Shown: positions 1 to 10,062 of the stretch, piece after piece | Layout: each line of letters opens with the position of its first letter | How positions within the stretch are numbered: position 1 is the stretch's first letter | Origin: Planctomycetota bacterium | GTDB taxonomy: Bacteria; Planctomycetota; UBA1135 | Direction of reading: 5' to 3' | Assembly: GCA_003696625.1 (NCBI GenBank) | Contig: RFGR01000081.1 | Location: forward strand, 1-42,854 | Length of the DNA stretch: 42,854 bases | The notes under the pieces: model-generated | Seen by the model: only the letters and a program-made list of their open reading frames with translations | Databases searched by the model: none | What the model was told of the DNA's origin: nothing | Program-made: the position numbers and the translations under genes

Positions 1-79
1 CCGAGCCCGGATGCCCCTCCCGGACCGATCCGGGCGCGGGAGATCCGGATCGCCGGTTCCGCGCCGACGGCCCCGGCCC

Positions 80-414
80 TTAGGAGATCCACTGCGCCAC
101 GCCGACCACGACCCAGTGCCCGTCGCGGCGCTCCAGCTCGACCGTCTGGCCGCCGCCGGCGAGCGGCCCACGCATCACCCCGGTGTGGACTTCGGCCCGG
201 TTCGGGTCGCGGACCGTGACCGATCGCACCGGGGGCTCGACCTCGGGGTGAGCCAGGGCGGTCTCGATGAGCGACCGGAGTTCGGCCCGCGGCAGCTCCG
301 CCCCCCGGACCTCGATCGCGGCCGCCGGGTCCGAAGTGCCCGGTCCTCGGTCTGCTCCGCCGCCACAACCGGCGGCGGCGCACAGGATCAGGAGGGTCAT
401 GGAGCCCGACCACC

Positions 415-418
<4 letters not shown>
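80..418 (-). CDS. Small hypothetical lipoprotein
   Basis: A 112-residue protein that I do not recognise. The N-terminus is a lipoprotein-type signal: a short hydrophobic stretch (residues about 7-16) ending in AAAGC, followed by a Gly/Asp-rich linker. The remaining ~80 residues look like a small alpha/beta fold: one helix (RSLIETALAHPEV) followed by three or four predicted strands ending in HWVVVGVAQWIS. This could be an NTF2-like or immunity-like domain, but that is a guess. Its ATG overlaps the TGA of the upstream MATE gene in an ATGA (415-418), so it is probably translationally coupled to the exporter and expressed with it. The stop is TAA, one of only two in the window. Confidence 0.65.
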
Positions 419-1758
<1,340 letters not shown>

Positions 1759-1767
1759 GCGGCGGCC

Positions 1768-1773
1768 AGCCTA
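1768..1773 (-). promoter_or_regulatory. -10-like hexamer TAGGCT before the MATE gene
   Basis: On the minus strand TAGGCT ends nine bases before the TTG start of the MATE gene. Its TAG is the stop codon of the upstream two-CW gene. No -35 element is evident. Confidence 0.4.
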
Positions 1774-2124
1774 GGCCCGCCGCCGGCCGGAGATCCGGAG
1801 CCAGTCGTGGAGGTGCAAGAAGAACCCGCCGCCCTGCTCCTGGACCACCTGATCGAAGAACGGGCACATCACGCAGCTCAGGATTTTCGCGGCCCAGGAG
1901 CCCTGGACCCGCCCGCCGCAAAGGGTACCGGCGATCGACCAGCAGATCCGGCCGCCGAACCGGCCGCCGTTGGCGCCGTCGGCCTCGGCGCAGGTGGCGG
2001 CCGGACAGACCCCGAGTTCATCCACTCGTTCGCCGCCGGGCTCCCGCCCGCAAGCGGTGACCTCCCAGCAGTTCCGAAGGGGCGAGCCGTCCGAGCCCGA
2101 ATCACGAGATAGATCCTGTCCCAT
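1771..2124 (-). CDS. Two-CW domain protein (copy 1)
   Basis: A Cys-rich cytoplasmic protein of about 117 residues from the ATG at 2122-2124. A longer reading would need a TTG at 2163; the ATG has a good purine-rich AGGGG eight bases upstream. The sequence carries the two-CW pattern: NCWE, CGREPGG, GVCPA, ICWSIAGTLC, VQG and SCVMCPF, with paired Cys-Trp motifs and CxxC. These cysteines probably bind a metal or Fe-S centre; members of this family are often found near signalling proteins, but the function is unknown. It is a tandem paralogue of the gene immediately upstream, sharing almost every cysteine. Its C-terminus (LHDWLRISGRRRA) diverges and is basic. The stop is TAG, within the promoter hexamer of the MATE gene. 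Confidence 0.8.
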   Translation of the reverse strand: MGQDLSRDSGSDGSPLRNCWEVTACGREPGGERVDELGVCPAATCAEADGANGGRFGGRICWSIAGTLCGGRVQGSWAAKILSCVMCPFFDQVVQEQGGGFFLHLHDWLRISGRRRA

Positions 2125-2166
2125 GCCCCTGGATCGGCCACCCTCCGACCGGACCTGAAGCAATCT

Positions 2167-2478
2167 TCAGGCTTCCGGCGAGCGGGACTCCAGATCCTCG
2201 AGGGTCAAGACGAAGCCGCCGGTCTCCTCGCGGGCGACGCGATCCAGGAACGGGCAGACGACGCAGTCCGCGATTTTTTCGGCCATGGTGCCCTGGACCC
2301 GCCCGTGGCACATCGTGCCGGCCACCTGCCAGCAGAAGCGGCCGGCGGCGCGACCGCCGTTCACCCCGTCGAAGGAGGGGTCGGTGGCCGCCGGACAGAC
2401 CCCGCGCAGCGCAGCCATTTCGCCGCCTGGCTCGCGACCGCAGTTCATCACTTCCCAGCAGTTCAGGCGCTTGACCAC
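2167..2478 (-). CDS. Two-CW domain protein (copy 2)
   Basis: A 103-residue paralogue of the adjacent downstream gene. The GTG start at 2476-2478 is supported by GGAGG about ten bases upstream and by the immediate NCWEVMNCGREPGGE motif. Cysteines appear as CWE, CG, VCPAA, FCWQVAGTMC and DCVVCPF, with conserved VQG and a Glu-rich tail. The CW pairs and final CxxC suggest a metal-binding or redox fold. The C-terminal tail (GGFVLTLEDLESRSPEA) differs from copy 1. A TAGGAT hexamer at 2500-2505 gives a likely promoter with a leader of about 14 bases. With copy 1, 42 bases downstream, it probably forms a small operon that may run on into the MATE and lipoprotein genes. Confidence 0.8.
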   Translation of the reverse strand: MVKRLNCWEVMNCGREPGGEMAALRGVCPAATDPSFDGVNGGRAAGRFCWQVAGTMCHGRVQGTMAEKIADCVVCPFLDRVAREETGGFVLTLEDLESRSPEA

Positions 2479-2499
2479 GACGGATGAACCTCCACCTGG

Positions 2500-2505
2500 A
2501 TCCTA
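2500..2505 (-). promoter_or_regulatory. -10-like hexamer TAGGAT before two-CW copy 2
   Basis: TAGGAT on the minus strand, 21 bases before the GTG start, with a GGAGG ribosome-binding site in between. This is a conventional leadered arrangement. Confidence 0.4.
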
Positions 2506-2558
2506 GCCGGATCGCTGGAGCCGGTAGCGGGATTTCCGCCTGGAAGGATGCGCGCGCA

Positions 2559-3626
2559 TCAAGCGGCCGGGGCAGCCGCCATCTGCTCGAGGACCATCGA
2601 GCCCCATTCGTCGGTGGCGTGCAGCCCCGCCTTCAGGCCCCGGACCCGGTCCGAGCGGAGCAACTCGGCGACCGCGCAGTCGATCGCGGCGGCGGCCTCC
2701 TTCTCGCCCAGGTGATCGAGCATCATCGCCACCGCGTTGATCGTCGCCACCGGATTGGCGGTGTTCTTGCCCGCCGCCTTCGGCATGCTGCCGTGGATCG
2801 GCTCGAACAGGCTCAGCCCCTCGGGATTCAGGTTGCCGCTGGCGGCGACGCCCATGCCGCCCTGGATCATCGCTCCGAGGTCGGTGATGATGTCCCCGAA
2901 CAGGTTGGTCGTGACCGCGACGTCGAACCACTCCGGGTTCTTCACCATCCACATGCAGGCGGCGTCGATGTAGGCGTGGTCGGTGCGGACGTCCGGATAC
3001 TCCTCCCCGACCTCGGCGAAGACCCGGGTGTAGAGGTCCTGGGCGCGGACCGCGTTCGCCTTGTCGATCAGGGTCAACTGGCGGCGGGGACGGGTCCGGG
3101 CGAGTTCGAAGGCGTACCGGATCACCCGTTCGGTGCCCTTGCGGGTGTAGCGCATCGGCTGCTCGGCGACCTCGTCCGGGGTGCCCTGGTCGTGGAACAC
3201 CGGCGGATGGACGTAGGCGTCCTCGGTGTTCTCGCGCACGATCACCATGTCGACGTCCTCGGGCCCCTTGTCCTTGAGCGGACAGAAGCGGGCGTCGTAG
3301 AGCTTGATCGGCCGCAGGTTGACGTACATGTCCAGGTCCCAGCGCAGCCGGCCGATGATCCCGCGCTCGATCAGGCCGACCGGCGCCCGCGGATCACCGA
3401 TGGCGCCGAGCAGGACGGCGTCCATCTCCTGGACCTCGGCGAAGGCCGCATCCGGGAAGATCTCCCCGGTCTTCAGCCAGTACTCGGTCCCGAACGGGTA
3501 CTCCACCCGCTCGGTGGCGAAGCCGAACCGCTCCTCGACGGCGTCGAGGACGCGAAGGCCCTCGCGGACGACTTCGGGACCGATCCCGTCGCCGGCGAGG
3601 ATGGCGATCTTGTGCGTCTTGCCCAT
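2559..3626 (-). CDS. leuB: 3-isopropylmalate dehydrogenase
   Basis: A 355-residue member of the isocitrate/isopropylmalate dehydrogenase family. It oxidatively decarboxylates 3-isopropylmalate in leucine biosynthesis using NAD+ and Mg2+/Mn2+. Visible motifs are GDGIGPEVV (12-20), [11 protein letters not shown] (72-82) with ERG, the substrate loop [14 protein letters not shown] (about 93-106), RENTEDAY, the catalytic [21 protein letters not shown], and the NAD loop [24 protein letters not shown] followed by ERG resembles the actinobacterial-type LeuB. RENTED is a form also seen in isocitrate dehydrogenases, so a related 2-hydroxyacid cannot be fully excluded. I chose the ATG at 3626; the open frame upstream is low-quality sequence. 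TAGAAT lies 28 bases upstream. No other leu gene adjoins it, although an aconitase-family enzyme lies at 37.8-39.8 kb. Confidence 0.9.
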   Translation of the reverse strand: MGKTHKIAILAGDGIGPEVVREGLRVLDAVEERFGFATERVEYPFGTEYWLKTGEIFPDAAFAEVQEMDAVLLGAIGDPRAPVGLIERGIIGRLRWDLDMYVNLRPIKLYDARFCPLKDKGPEDVDMVIVRENTEDAYVHPPVFHDQGTPDEVAEQPMRYTRKGTERVIRYAFELARTRPRRQLTLIDKANAVRAQDLYTRVFAEVGEEYPDVRTDHAYIDAACMWMVKNPEWFDVAVTTNLFGDIITDLGAMIQGGMGVAASGNLNPEGLSLFEPIHGSMPKAAGKNTANPVATINAVAMMLDHLGEKEAAAAIDCAVAELLRSDRVRGLKAGLHATDEWGSMVLEQMAAAPAA

Positions 3627-3654
3627 GGTGGTTTCCGTCGGCCGGAAGCGGCGG

Positions 3655-3660
3655 ATTCTA
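3655..3660 (-). promoter_or_regulatory. -10-like hexamer TAGAAT before leuB
   Basis: TAGAAT on the minus strand, 28 bases before the ATG, in the 58-base gap between leuB and the end of the upstream gene. It implies a leader of about 20 bases. Confidence 0.45.
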
Positions 3661-3684
3661 GCAGCGTCGCCCCCGACGGACCCC

Positions 3685-6189
3685 TCAGGGCCCTTCCGGC
3701 GCTGGCAGGACCAGGCGGCCGCCGAGGTCGACGGCGGCCACGGCGAGGTCGGCAAAGCGCGAACCGACGACGACCTCCCGGCCCTCCCGCATGCAACTGA
3801 AGGTCCACTGGAGCCGGTAGTCCCCGGGCGCCTCCAGCCAGGCCAGGATCTCTCCACCGGCAACGAGGTCCCCCTCCAACCGGATCCGCGCCGGCAACCC
3901 GGGCCAGGGATCGAGGGCGCCGGTCCGGCGCTGGAGCGAAACGGTGAGTCGGCTGCCCTCCGGTCCGGTCGGAAGGGGCGAGGGCAGGATCAGCCGGGTC
4001 GGGACCAGCGGCTCGAGGCGGACGCGGGCGGTGCCGGCCACCCCCTCGAGCCGGACCGGACGCCTTCCTTCCGCTCGAACGATTAGGTCGAGCGGGGCTC
4101 CCGCCGCCACCGTCGCCCGCAGGCGCCATTCGTCCTGAAGCCGGAAGCCGGCCGGCCGGGGGCCGTCCCGGCCGAGCCGGATCACCCGGGCCTCGTGGGC
4201 GAGGCCGGTGCCGTCCGGCGCCGTCACCTCGAGCACGACCACCCGAAGGAGCTCTCTCAGGTCGGCCGGCGGCGCCGTGCAGGTTTCCCCGGCCCGCACC
4301 GAGCCGGCTTCCTGCTCGAGCAGGGGTTCGCCGGCCGTTCGCAAGCCGAGGCGCACCCCCCACCGGCCCGGCGGCAGCCCGGTCCAGCCGGCCTCGAGCC
4401 GCTCCGGCTCGACCGCCGTCAACCGACCAGGCCAGGACCGCGGCCGACCGTCCGGGCCGACGGCCCAGACCGCCAGATCGCCGGCGGCGGCACCGCTCGG
4501 CACCAGGACCGGCACGCGGAGGCCGCCGCCCGCCTCCAGCCGCAGTTGGAGGTCGGCCCGGCCGGGCCGGAACGGAACCGGTTCCGGCAGGAACCAGCCG
4601 ACCTTGTGGGCGCGGAGGCGCAACCCGACCGGGTCGCCGAACTCGGCGCGGACCGCGAAGGCGCCGTCCCGACCGGTCAGCCGTCGCCACTCCGGGACGG
4701 CCTGCCAGGTGCCGCCGAGATCCTCGCCGCCGGGGAGTTCCCGCTCGACCTCGACGACCACCCCTTCGAGCGGCTCCCCGCTCGCGCCGACCGCCCGGCC
4801 GGCGACGAGCAGCGGCGGCTCGACCACGGTAAGGTCGCCGAGATCGTGGATCCCCGGCGCGAGCGGCCCGGTCAGGCCGGTTCGGGCGAGGCGCCCGTCC
4901 CCCCCCGAGGAGAGGCCGACCGCCCGCGGCCGCAGCTCGAGGGCGGTCAGCTCCCAGGCCGCCGCCTCCTCGGAGACCCGGATCCGGAAGCCGCCGTCCT
5001 CGGTCGACCGCAGGCCTCCGGTCTTCCGACCGCCGCCCCGGGCCACCAGCGTCCAGGTCCAGTCTCCGGGCGGGACCGGCCTCCCGACCGAATCCAGCAG
5101 GCGCCCAGCCAGGATCGTGCCGGCCGTCAGATCGATCAGCAGCTCGCGGACCTCGCCCGGCCGGGCCGGGCCGGGCCCCTCCACCCGGGCCGGCTCCTCC
5201 TCTCCGGCCAGATCGACCGTGGCCAGGAAGCGCCGCCCGAGCGGCACCCAGCGGAACCGGGCCTCGCCGTTCCGGACCGGCCGGGTGGGGCCGGCGAAAG
5301 GTCGGAAGGGTCGCCCCGGCTCGCGGGCTGGGGCGAGGGTGCACTGCCGGGCGCGGCCGGCGTCCCCGAGAACCCGCACGACCACCTCCCCGGCCGGCGG
5401 CAGCCGCAGTTCGATCGGGGCCGTCGGCGGCGGCCGGGCCGCAAAGGAGCGCCAGTCCCGCTCCGGCGCGGCCAGATCGGCCGCCAGCCAGGCCTGCTCC
5501 GCCTCGGCCGGCAGGGCGGAGGCGAGGAAATCCCCGAAATCCGGGAAACGAGCGACGCCGTCCGGGCCGGAGACCGCCCGATAGCCGCTGCCGCCGGCCG
5601 GCAACGGTCGCACAGCGAGAAGGACCGGAACCTCGGCCGCCGGGCCGCCGGCGGCGTCGAGCACGAGCACCTCGAGTTCCCGGCGGGGCCGCAGACGAAG
5701 TTCGAGTTCGGACGGATCGCCCGGCCCCCACCGGGCCAGGCCGCTCCACGGGGCCTGGGCGACGAAAACCAGCGGCCTGGCGGCGGTCGCCCAGGCGAGA
5801 CGACCCTCCCGGTCGGTCCGAGCCGGGAGCCCGAGGCGCGAGGCCGCCTCACCGGCCCAGCCGCCGGCGCGCAGGGCTTCCGCCAACTCGGGAGGCGCCG
5901 CCTCGCCCAGCTCGAAGACCCGCAGCGGACAGTCGGCGACCGGCCGACCGGTCTCGGCCTCCACCGCCCGCAGGACGAGGCCGCCGGCGACCGGACCGGG
6001 CCGCCTCTCCTCGGCGCCCTCGGGCCGGATCGGGGCGGCGCCGGCCGCCGGCGGAGTCGGCGGCCCGGTCCCGCCGCCCGGGAGACCCGCCTCCGGGGTC
6101 GGGTTCGGGGCTGCGGTCGGCTGGCCCAGGATCAGCCAGCCGGCGGCGAGGACCGCCGCCGCGACGAGGATCGGAAGCAGCCGGCGCAC
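3685..6189 (-). CDS. Large exported protein with carboxypeptidase-regulatory-like repeats
   Basis: An 834-residue protein, probably anchored or exported: MRR, then a hydrophobic segment (residues 4-21), then a Pro/Gly/Ala-rich linker to residue ~60. The rest is a series of beta-sandwich modules of the carboxypeptidase-regulatory (transthyretin-like) type, recognisable as repeated V-x-D-x-x-G-x-P-V and T-D-x-x-G-R segments, for example EAETGRPVADCPL, TDREGRLAWA, LDSVGRPVPPGDW and GASGEPLEGVVVEVE. I see no catalytic motif. Such proteins are common in planctomycetes and are thought to be cell-surface or adhesive, but the role is unknown. The GTG start at 6187-6189 has a strong GGGGAGGGGG upstream. 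It is the last gene of the minus-strand run with the GH172-like and sulfatase genes, 15 bases after the DoxX-like gene. Confidence 0.6.
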   Translation of the reverse strand: MRRLLPILVAAAVLAAGWLILGQPTAAPNPTPEAGLPGGGTGPPTPPAAGAAPIRPEGAEERRPGPVAGGLVLRAVEAETGRPVADCPLRVFELGEAAPPELAEALRAGGWAGEAASRLGLPARTDREGRLAWATAARPLVFVAQAPWSGLARWGPGDPSELELRLRPRRELEVLVLDAAGGPAAEVPVLLAVRPLPAGGSGYRAVSGPDGVARFPDFGDFLASALPAEAEQAWLAADLAAPERDWRSFAARPPPTAPIELRLPPAGEVVVRVLGDAGRARQCTLAPAREPGRPFRPFAGPTRPVRNGEARFRWVPLGRRFLATVDLAGEEEPARVEGPGPARPGEVRELLIDLTAGTILAGRLLDSVGRPVPPGDWTWTLVARGGGRKTGGLRSTEDGGFRIRVSEEAAAWELTALELRPRAVGLSSGGDGRLARTGLTGPLAPGIHDLGDLTVVEPPLLVAGRAVGASGEPLEGVVVEVERELPGGEDLGGTWQAVPEWRRLTGRDGAFAVRAEFGDPVGLRLRAHKVGWFLPEPVPFRPGRADLQLRLEAGGGLRVPVLVPSGAAAGDLAVWAVGPDGRPRSWPGRLTAVEPERLEAGWTGLPPGRWGVRLGLRTAGEPLLEQEAGSVRAGETCTAPPADLRELLRVVVLEVTAPDGTGLAHEARVIRLGRDGPRPAGFRLQDEWRLRATVAAGAPLDLIVRAEGRRPVRLEGVAGTARVRLEPLVPTRLILPSPLPTGPEGSRLTVSLQRRTGALDPWPGLPARIRLEGDLVAGGEILAWLEAPGDYRLQWTFSCMREGREVVVGSRFADLAVAAVDLGGRLVLPAPEGP

Positions 6190-6204
6190 CCGCCCCCTCC
6201 CCGC

Positions 6205-6570
6205 TCAGCGCCAACGCGGGCTGCGCCGCCCGAGCAGAAGCCAGAGCACCAGCGGCGCCACCCAGTCCGGGAAACGAGCAAGGAAGCCGCCCGGGCCGGT
6301 CAGCCCGCTCAGCGGCCAGGCAGCGGCGGCCAGCAGCGCCCCAAGGGCGGCCAGGAGCAGGACCGGCCGCCAGGGCCGGAGCAGGACGAGGACCGCGAGA
6401 CCGACGTCGAAGGCCCCGATCACGACCAGCACCCGGCGGGCCAGAGGCTCGGCGCAACCCAGGCCCGTGACCAGGGCCAGGTGGCCGGGATCGTTGGCCA
6501 GCGCCAACAGGCCATGGCCGAGGAACGAGACGGCGACGGCGAGTCGGAGGAGCTGGAGCGGCAGACTCAT
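6205..6570 (-). CDS. DoxX-like four-helix membrane protein
   Basis: A 121-residue integral membrane protein with four predicted helices, the length and pattern of DoxX/DoxD-type proteins. The N-terminus LLRLAVAVSFLGHGLLALAN, with a Gly-His in helix 1, fits that family, as does the hydrophobic remainder with a C-terminal RRSPRWR. The ATG at 6568-6570 overlaps the TGA of the GH172-like gene (ATGA, 6567-6570), so translation is coupled. DoxX-type proteins are variously linked to quinone or thiol redox chemistry; nothing here shows the substrate. The longer upstream reading frame is a shadow of the hydrolase gene. Confidence 0.7.
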   Translation of the reverse strand: MSLPLQLLRLAVAVSFLGHGLLALANDPGHLALVTGLGCAEPLARRVLVVIGAFDVGLAVLVLLRPWRPVLLLAALGALLAAAAWPLSGLTGPGGFLARFPDWVAPLVLWLLLGRRSPRWR

Positions 6571-8696
6571 CGATTCGGATCCCGATCCTCCTCGGCGCCT
6601 TCGGCCGGTTCCAGAACCAGAGCGTCGAGCCCGAACATGAAGCGCGGCCGGGCCGCTTCGTTGCGACCGAGGAGCACGACCTCGAGCCGGTTGCCGCGCC
6701 GGCGCAGCTCGAACTCGCCCAGCTCTTCGGTGGTGGTCTCCACGGTCGGATGGAAGCGGTCGAACCGACCGGCCGACCGACCGTTCAGCTTCAGCTCGAC
6801 GATACCGTAGTCGTCGGCGCGGGTGAGGCGGGCACGCACCCACCGGCGGCCGGTCTCGGGCGCATCGAAGCCCAGGACCAGCCGGTCGCCCGGGGCACCG
6901 TCGATCCACCAGAGCTGGGCTTCCTCGCTCCAGCCGAAGGTGCCGCTGTCCTGGACCTGGACCCGGCCGCCGCCGCGCTCGAGAACCTCCATTTCCTCGC
7001 CTTCGATCGCCCCCGGCACGGCGAAGACCTCGACCAGGTCCGAGCGGCGCCGGGAGAGGGGACGGGCGGCCTCCTCCGGCTGGGGCGCCGGCCGCCAGCG
7101 GGCGCCGGGGCGGGCGTAGAAGAAGGTGGCCGGGGCGTAGTCGATCCGGGTGTCGGCCCAGTGCCACAGCTCCATCGTGAAGGACAGCGAGCGGCGGAAC
7201 GGTATCGTGTCGAGGATCCGGTAGCGCAGATTCGTGGTCGCGCCGGGGCGGAGGTTGCCCGAACCGTCCGGCTGGGCGTGGAAAGGGGTGGCGAACGGCT
7301 CGGGCCGGCACCAGGCGTAGCCGAAGTAGTCCTCGCTGCCGGTGCCGAAGTGGCTGGGGAAGGGCTCGCCGTCCACCCGGATCTTCTCGTCACCCTCTCC
7401 CCACCAGGCGCCGGCGGCATTGAACAGACTGAGGGTGTCGCCGGCGTAGACCCCCTTTCCCTCCACCGCCAGCCACTCCAGGTCGAAGGCGCCGGCTCCC
7501 TCCATCCCTTTGCGCCCGCCCGTGGCCAGGGCGCTCCACTGGCGCCAGGCGGCGTGGAAGAAGAGCGAGTCCCGGTCCCAGTGCCAGGGGCCGACCAGGG
7601 CCCGACCCGCCAGTGCGACCGGTTGGCTGCCGAGGTTGCGCAGGAGCAGCTCGGCCCGTTCGGCGAACGGCATCGGCCAAGCGGCGAAGAGCCAAAAGGA
7701 ATCGTCGATCCAAGCGGTGCGGGTCCACCAGGTCGTCTGTTCGCGCGGCCCCGGCCCGCAGCCGAAGAGGGCGCCGAGCGGGCACCAAACCGTCCGCTCG
7801 CCGTCGAAGGCGATCTCCAGCACGGTCGAGCGCAGAGCTTGGCCGAGGTCTTCGGCGGCGACCCGGAGAGCGAGGAAGCGGATCGCCTGCGGGCCCGCGA
7901 TCGCGACCGGCGGCCCGGCGGCGCCGGGCTCGAGCCGGCCCGCGAACGGAGTCGTCAGGTCGACCCCGTGCAGGGGCTCGAAGTCCCCGGGAGCGACCGG
8001 CGTCTGCAGCCGCCCGCCGACCCGCTGGAGCCACGGCGCCAGCCGCTCCAGGTCGGCGCGGCGGAAGGTGCGCACCGCGGTCCCGGGCGGGTAGCTCCGG
8101 TAGTCGATTTGGTAGTACAGCGCCTCACCCTCGTGCGCGCCCGGGTCGATCGGTGCCTCGGTCTCGTAGGTGATCCGGCAGCCGCGCGCGTAAGGGATCG
8201 GCAGGTAGAGGCTGTGGCCACGGCGGGCGTACTCGGTCTGCGGCGAGACCGATTCCGAGAACGGCGGCCCGACCAGGGCGCCGCCGCTGATCAGGTCGGC
8301 CAGCGGCCCCTCGATCTCCGGCCGCTCCTCGCCGTCGAAGTAGAAGCGGAGGGTGCCGTTCGTGAACGGCCCGCCGCCTGGGCCGTGCCAGGTGGCCCAG
8401 AAGCGGACCACGGCGCCGGGTCCGTCGTCCTCCATCAGCACGTACTCGCGCCGGCCGGCCCGCTCGTCGACGCGCAGGAAGTGGCTCCGGTCCCAGTTCG
8501 CGAACCAGCCCGGATCCTCGGGCGAGGTGGAGTCGCGGTCGTAGCTCGAGGCCTGAAGGCAGCGGAACTCCGGCCGCGGCCAGCGGGCGATCCGGTCGCG
8601 GTCGGTCATCTCGAGCAGCAGCGAGCGCAGATCGACCACCGGCGGCTCCTGGCGAGGCGCCGACAGGAAGAGGAGGACGAGGGCGGCCGCCGTCAT
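6567..8696 (-). CDS. DUF2961 / GH172-like glycoside hydrolase
   Basis: A 709-residue exported protein. Residues 1-12 are hydrophobic and followed by a polar region, though the signal is very short. The body matches DUF2961 (glycoside hydrolase family 172, known for difructose anhydride and alpha-arabinofuranoside/fructofuranoside chemistry). Key segments are DDGPGAVVRFWATW, LYLPIPYARGCRI, AWWGEGDEKIRVDGEPFPSHFGT and GTGSEDYFGYAW. Glu434 (in GEGDEK) and Glu455 (in GSED) are 21 residues apart, the spacing of the two catalytic glutamates I recall for characterised GH172 enzymes. About 200 C-terminal residues (after ~500) look like an added beta-sandwich, possibly carbohydrate-binding. TAGGAT, six bases upstream of the ATG, contains the TAG stop of the sulfatase gene. 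The sulfatase next door suggests a sulfated or furanose-containing glycan substrate. Confidence 0.87.
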   Translation of the reverse strand: MTAAALVLLFLSAPRQEPPVVDLRSLLLEMTDRDRIARWPRPEFRCLQASSYDRDSTSPEDPGWFANWDRSHFLRVDERAGRREYVLMEDDGPGAVVRFWATWHGPGGGPFTNGTLRFYFDGEERPEIEGPLADLISGGALVGPPFSESVSPQTEYARRGHSLYLPIPYARGCRITYETEAPIDPGAHEGEALYYQIDYRSYPPGTAVRTFRRADLERLAPWLQRVGGRLQTPVAPGDFEPLHGVDLTTPFAGRLEPGAAGPPVAIAGPQAIRFLALRVAAEDLGQALRSTVLEIAFDGERTVWCPLGALFGCGPGPREQTTWWTRTAWIDDSFWLFAAWPMPFAERAELLLRNLGSQPVALAGRALVGPWHWDRDSLFFHAAWRQWSALATGGRKGMEGAGAFDLEWLAVEGKGVYAGDTLSLFNAAGAWWGEGDEKIRVDGEPFPSHFGTGSEDYFGYAWCRPEPFATPFHAQPDGSGNLRPGATTNLRYRILDTIPFRRSLSFTMELWHWADTRIDYAPATFFYARPGARWRPAPQPEEAARPLSRRRSDLVEVFAVPGAIEGEEMEVLERGGGRVQVQDSGTFGWSEEAQLWWIDGAPGDRLVLGFDAPETGRRWVRARLTRADDYGIVELKLNGRSAGRFDRFHPTVETTTEELGEFELRRRGNRLEVVLLGRNEAARPRFMFGLDALVLEPAEGAEEDRDPNR

Positions 8697-8702
8697 CCCC
8701 GG

Positions 8703-8708
8703 ATCCTA
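8703..8708 (-). promoter_or_regulatory. -10-like hexamer TAGGAT before the GH172-like gene
   Basis: TAGGAT ends six bases before the ATG at 8696, leaving room only for a leaderless transcript. Its TAG is the sulfatase stop codon (8706-8708). Confidence 0.45.
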
Positions 8709-10061
8709 GCCCCGGTCCCAGAAGCTGCCGTGCTCGGCCACCTCTCGTTCGTGCTCCGCCGCCAGGGCCGTCAGGCGGGCGACCACCTCGGGTTCCTCGG
8801 CGGCCAGGTCGCGGGTCTCGGAGGGGTCGCGCTCGAGGTCGAACAGAAGCGGCACGCGGCCCTCGAAGTACTCCTTGCCGGTTTGGCTGGAGGTCTTCAG
8901 ATGGAGTTTCCAGCGGCCCAGGCGGACCGCGTGCAGGACGTGGCCGGGACCGTGGTAGAAGAACGGCCGATCTTCCGGAGCGCCGCGGCCGAGCAGCAGC
9001 GGGAGGATGCTCCGCCCGTCCAGGACGGCGCCGTTGCGGCCGCGTCCGGGCTCCGGCAGCGGCCGTCCGGCCAGTTCGAGGGCGGTCGGAAACAGGTCGA
9101 GGGTGCTGGCGACGGCGCGTTCCACCCGCCCCGCCGGAACCGTCCCCGGCCACCAGAAGATCGCCGGCTCGCGCATCCCGCCCTCCCAGGTGCTGCCCTT
9201 GCCGTCGCGCAGCAGGCCGGCCGAACCGCCGTCCAGGCCCTTGATGATCCAGGGTCCGTTGTCGCTGGTGAAGAGGACCAGGGTCCGCTCGGCCAGGCCC
9301 AGCCGGCGGAGGCGGTCGAGGATCCGGCCGACGCTCCAGTCGATCTCCTCGACCGCGTCGCCGTAGGCGCCGCGCGGCGAGCGGCCGGCGAAGGCGGCGC
9401 CGGGGTGGAGCGGCACGTGCGGCATCGCGTAGGCCAGGTAGAGGAAGAACGGCCGGTCGCGGTTGCGGTCGATGAAGGAGAGCGCCCGCTCGGTATAGCG
9501 GCGGGTCAGAGTGCTCTGATCGGGCCCGGACTCGACCTCCTTGTCGCCTTCGAGGGGGGGGATCGGCGGCCAGCGCGGCGGCAGCATGTCGTTGCTGTAG
9601 GGAAGACCCAGGTACTCGTCGAAGCCGTGCGCGAGCGGCAGGAACTCCGGCCGGTTGCCGAGATGCCACTTGCCGACGGCGGCAGTCGCGTAGCCGGCCT
9701 CGCGCAGCTCGTCGGCCAGGGTCCGCTCGGCGGCGTGGAGCCCGCGCGGGCTGCTCGGGACGAGCACCCAGGCGAAGCCGGAGCGGGCCGCCAATCGGCC
9801 GGTGAGCAGCGAGTAGCGGCTGGCGGTGCAAGCCGGTGAGGCGGAATAGAACTGGGTGAAGCGGGTCCCCTCCGCCGCCATCCGGTCCAGGTTCGGGGTC
9901 CGGATGATCGGATGGCCGAAGCAGCCGAGGTCGCCGTAGCCGAGGTCGTCGGCGAACAGGACGACCAGGTTCGGGCGTTCCGGCCGGCGGTCCGTGGCCG
10001 GCGCCGCGCAGGCGACGGCCAGGAGCGGCAGCAAGGAGAGAAGGCTTCGGAAGCGGCTCAC
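8706..10061 (-). CDS. Sulfatase (arylsulfatase type, S1 family)
   Basis: A 451-residue sulfatase hydrolysing sulfate esters in the periplasm or at the cell surface. The signal peptide is SLLSLLPLLAVACAA with a possible lipobox Cys at residue 18. Metal ligands begin at ADDLGYGDLG (residues 37-46). The formylglycine site is C78-T-A-S-R82, followed by YSLLTGR. GKWHLG, MPHVPLHP and SDNG are the other family motifs. The C-terminal domain (GRWKLHLKTSSQTGKEYFEG to LFDLERDPSETRDLA) is typical. The GTG start at 10059-10061 is one base after the TGA of the amidase gene (TGAAGTG), indicating reinitiation; the open frame further upstream is a shadow. Length and domain order are normal. The physiological substrate is unknown. 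Its TAG stop is reused in the promoter hexamer of the next gene. Confidence 0.9.
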   Translation of the reverse strand: MSRFRSLLSLLPLLAVACAAPATDRRPERPNLVVLFADDLGYGDLGCFGHPIIRTPNLDRMAAEGTRFTQFYSASPACTASRYSLLTGRLAARSGFAWVLVPSSPRGLHAAERTLADELREAGYATAAVGKWHLGNRPEFLPLAHGFDEYLGLPYSNDMLPPRWPPIPPLEGDKEVESGPDQSTLTRRYTERALSFIDRNRDRPFFLYLAYAMPHVPLHPGAAFAGRSPRGAYGDAVEEIDWSVGRILDRLRRLGLAERTLVLFTSDNGPWIIKGLDGGSAGLLRDGKGSTWEGGMREPAIFWWPGTVPAGRVERAVASTLDLFPTALELAGRPLPEPGRGRNGAVLDGRSILPLLLGRGAPEDRPFFYHGPGHVLHAVRLGRWKLHLKTSSQTGKEYFEGRVPLLFDLERDPSETRDLAAEEPEVVARLTALAAEHEREVAEHGSFWDRG

Positions 10062-10062
10062 T

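Noticed and set aside
4195-6810. An 871-codon plus-strand open frame
   Set aside because: Low-complexity Arg/Gly/Pro/Gln translation, exactly antisense to the carboxypeptidase-regulatory-like protein, which has a signal, repeats and a good ribosome-binding site.
6750-9839. A 1029-codon plus-strand open frame
   Set aside because: Spans the antisense of both the GH172-like and sulfatase genes; no recognisable motif.
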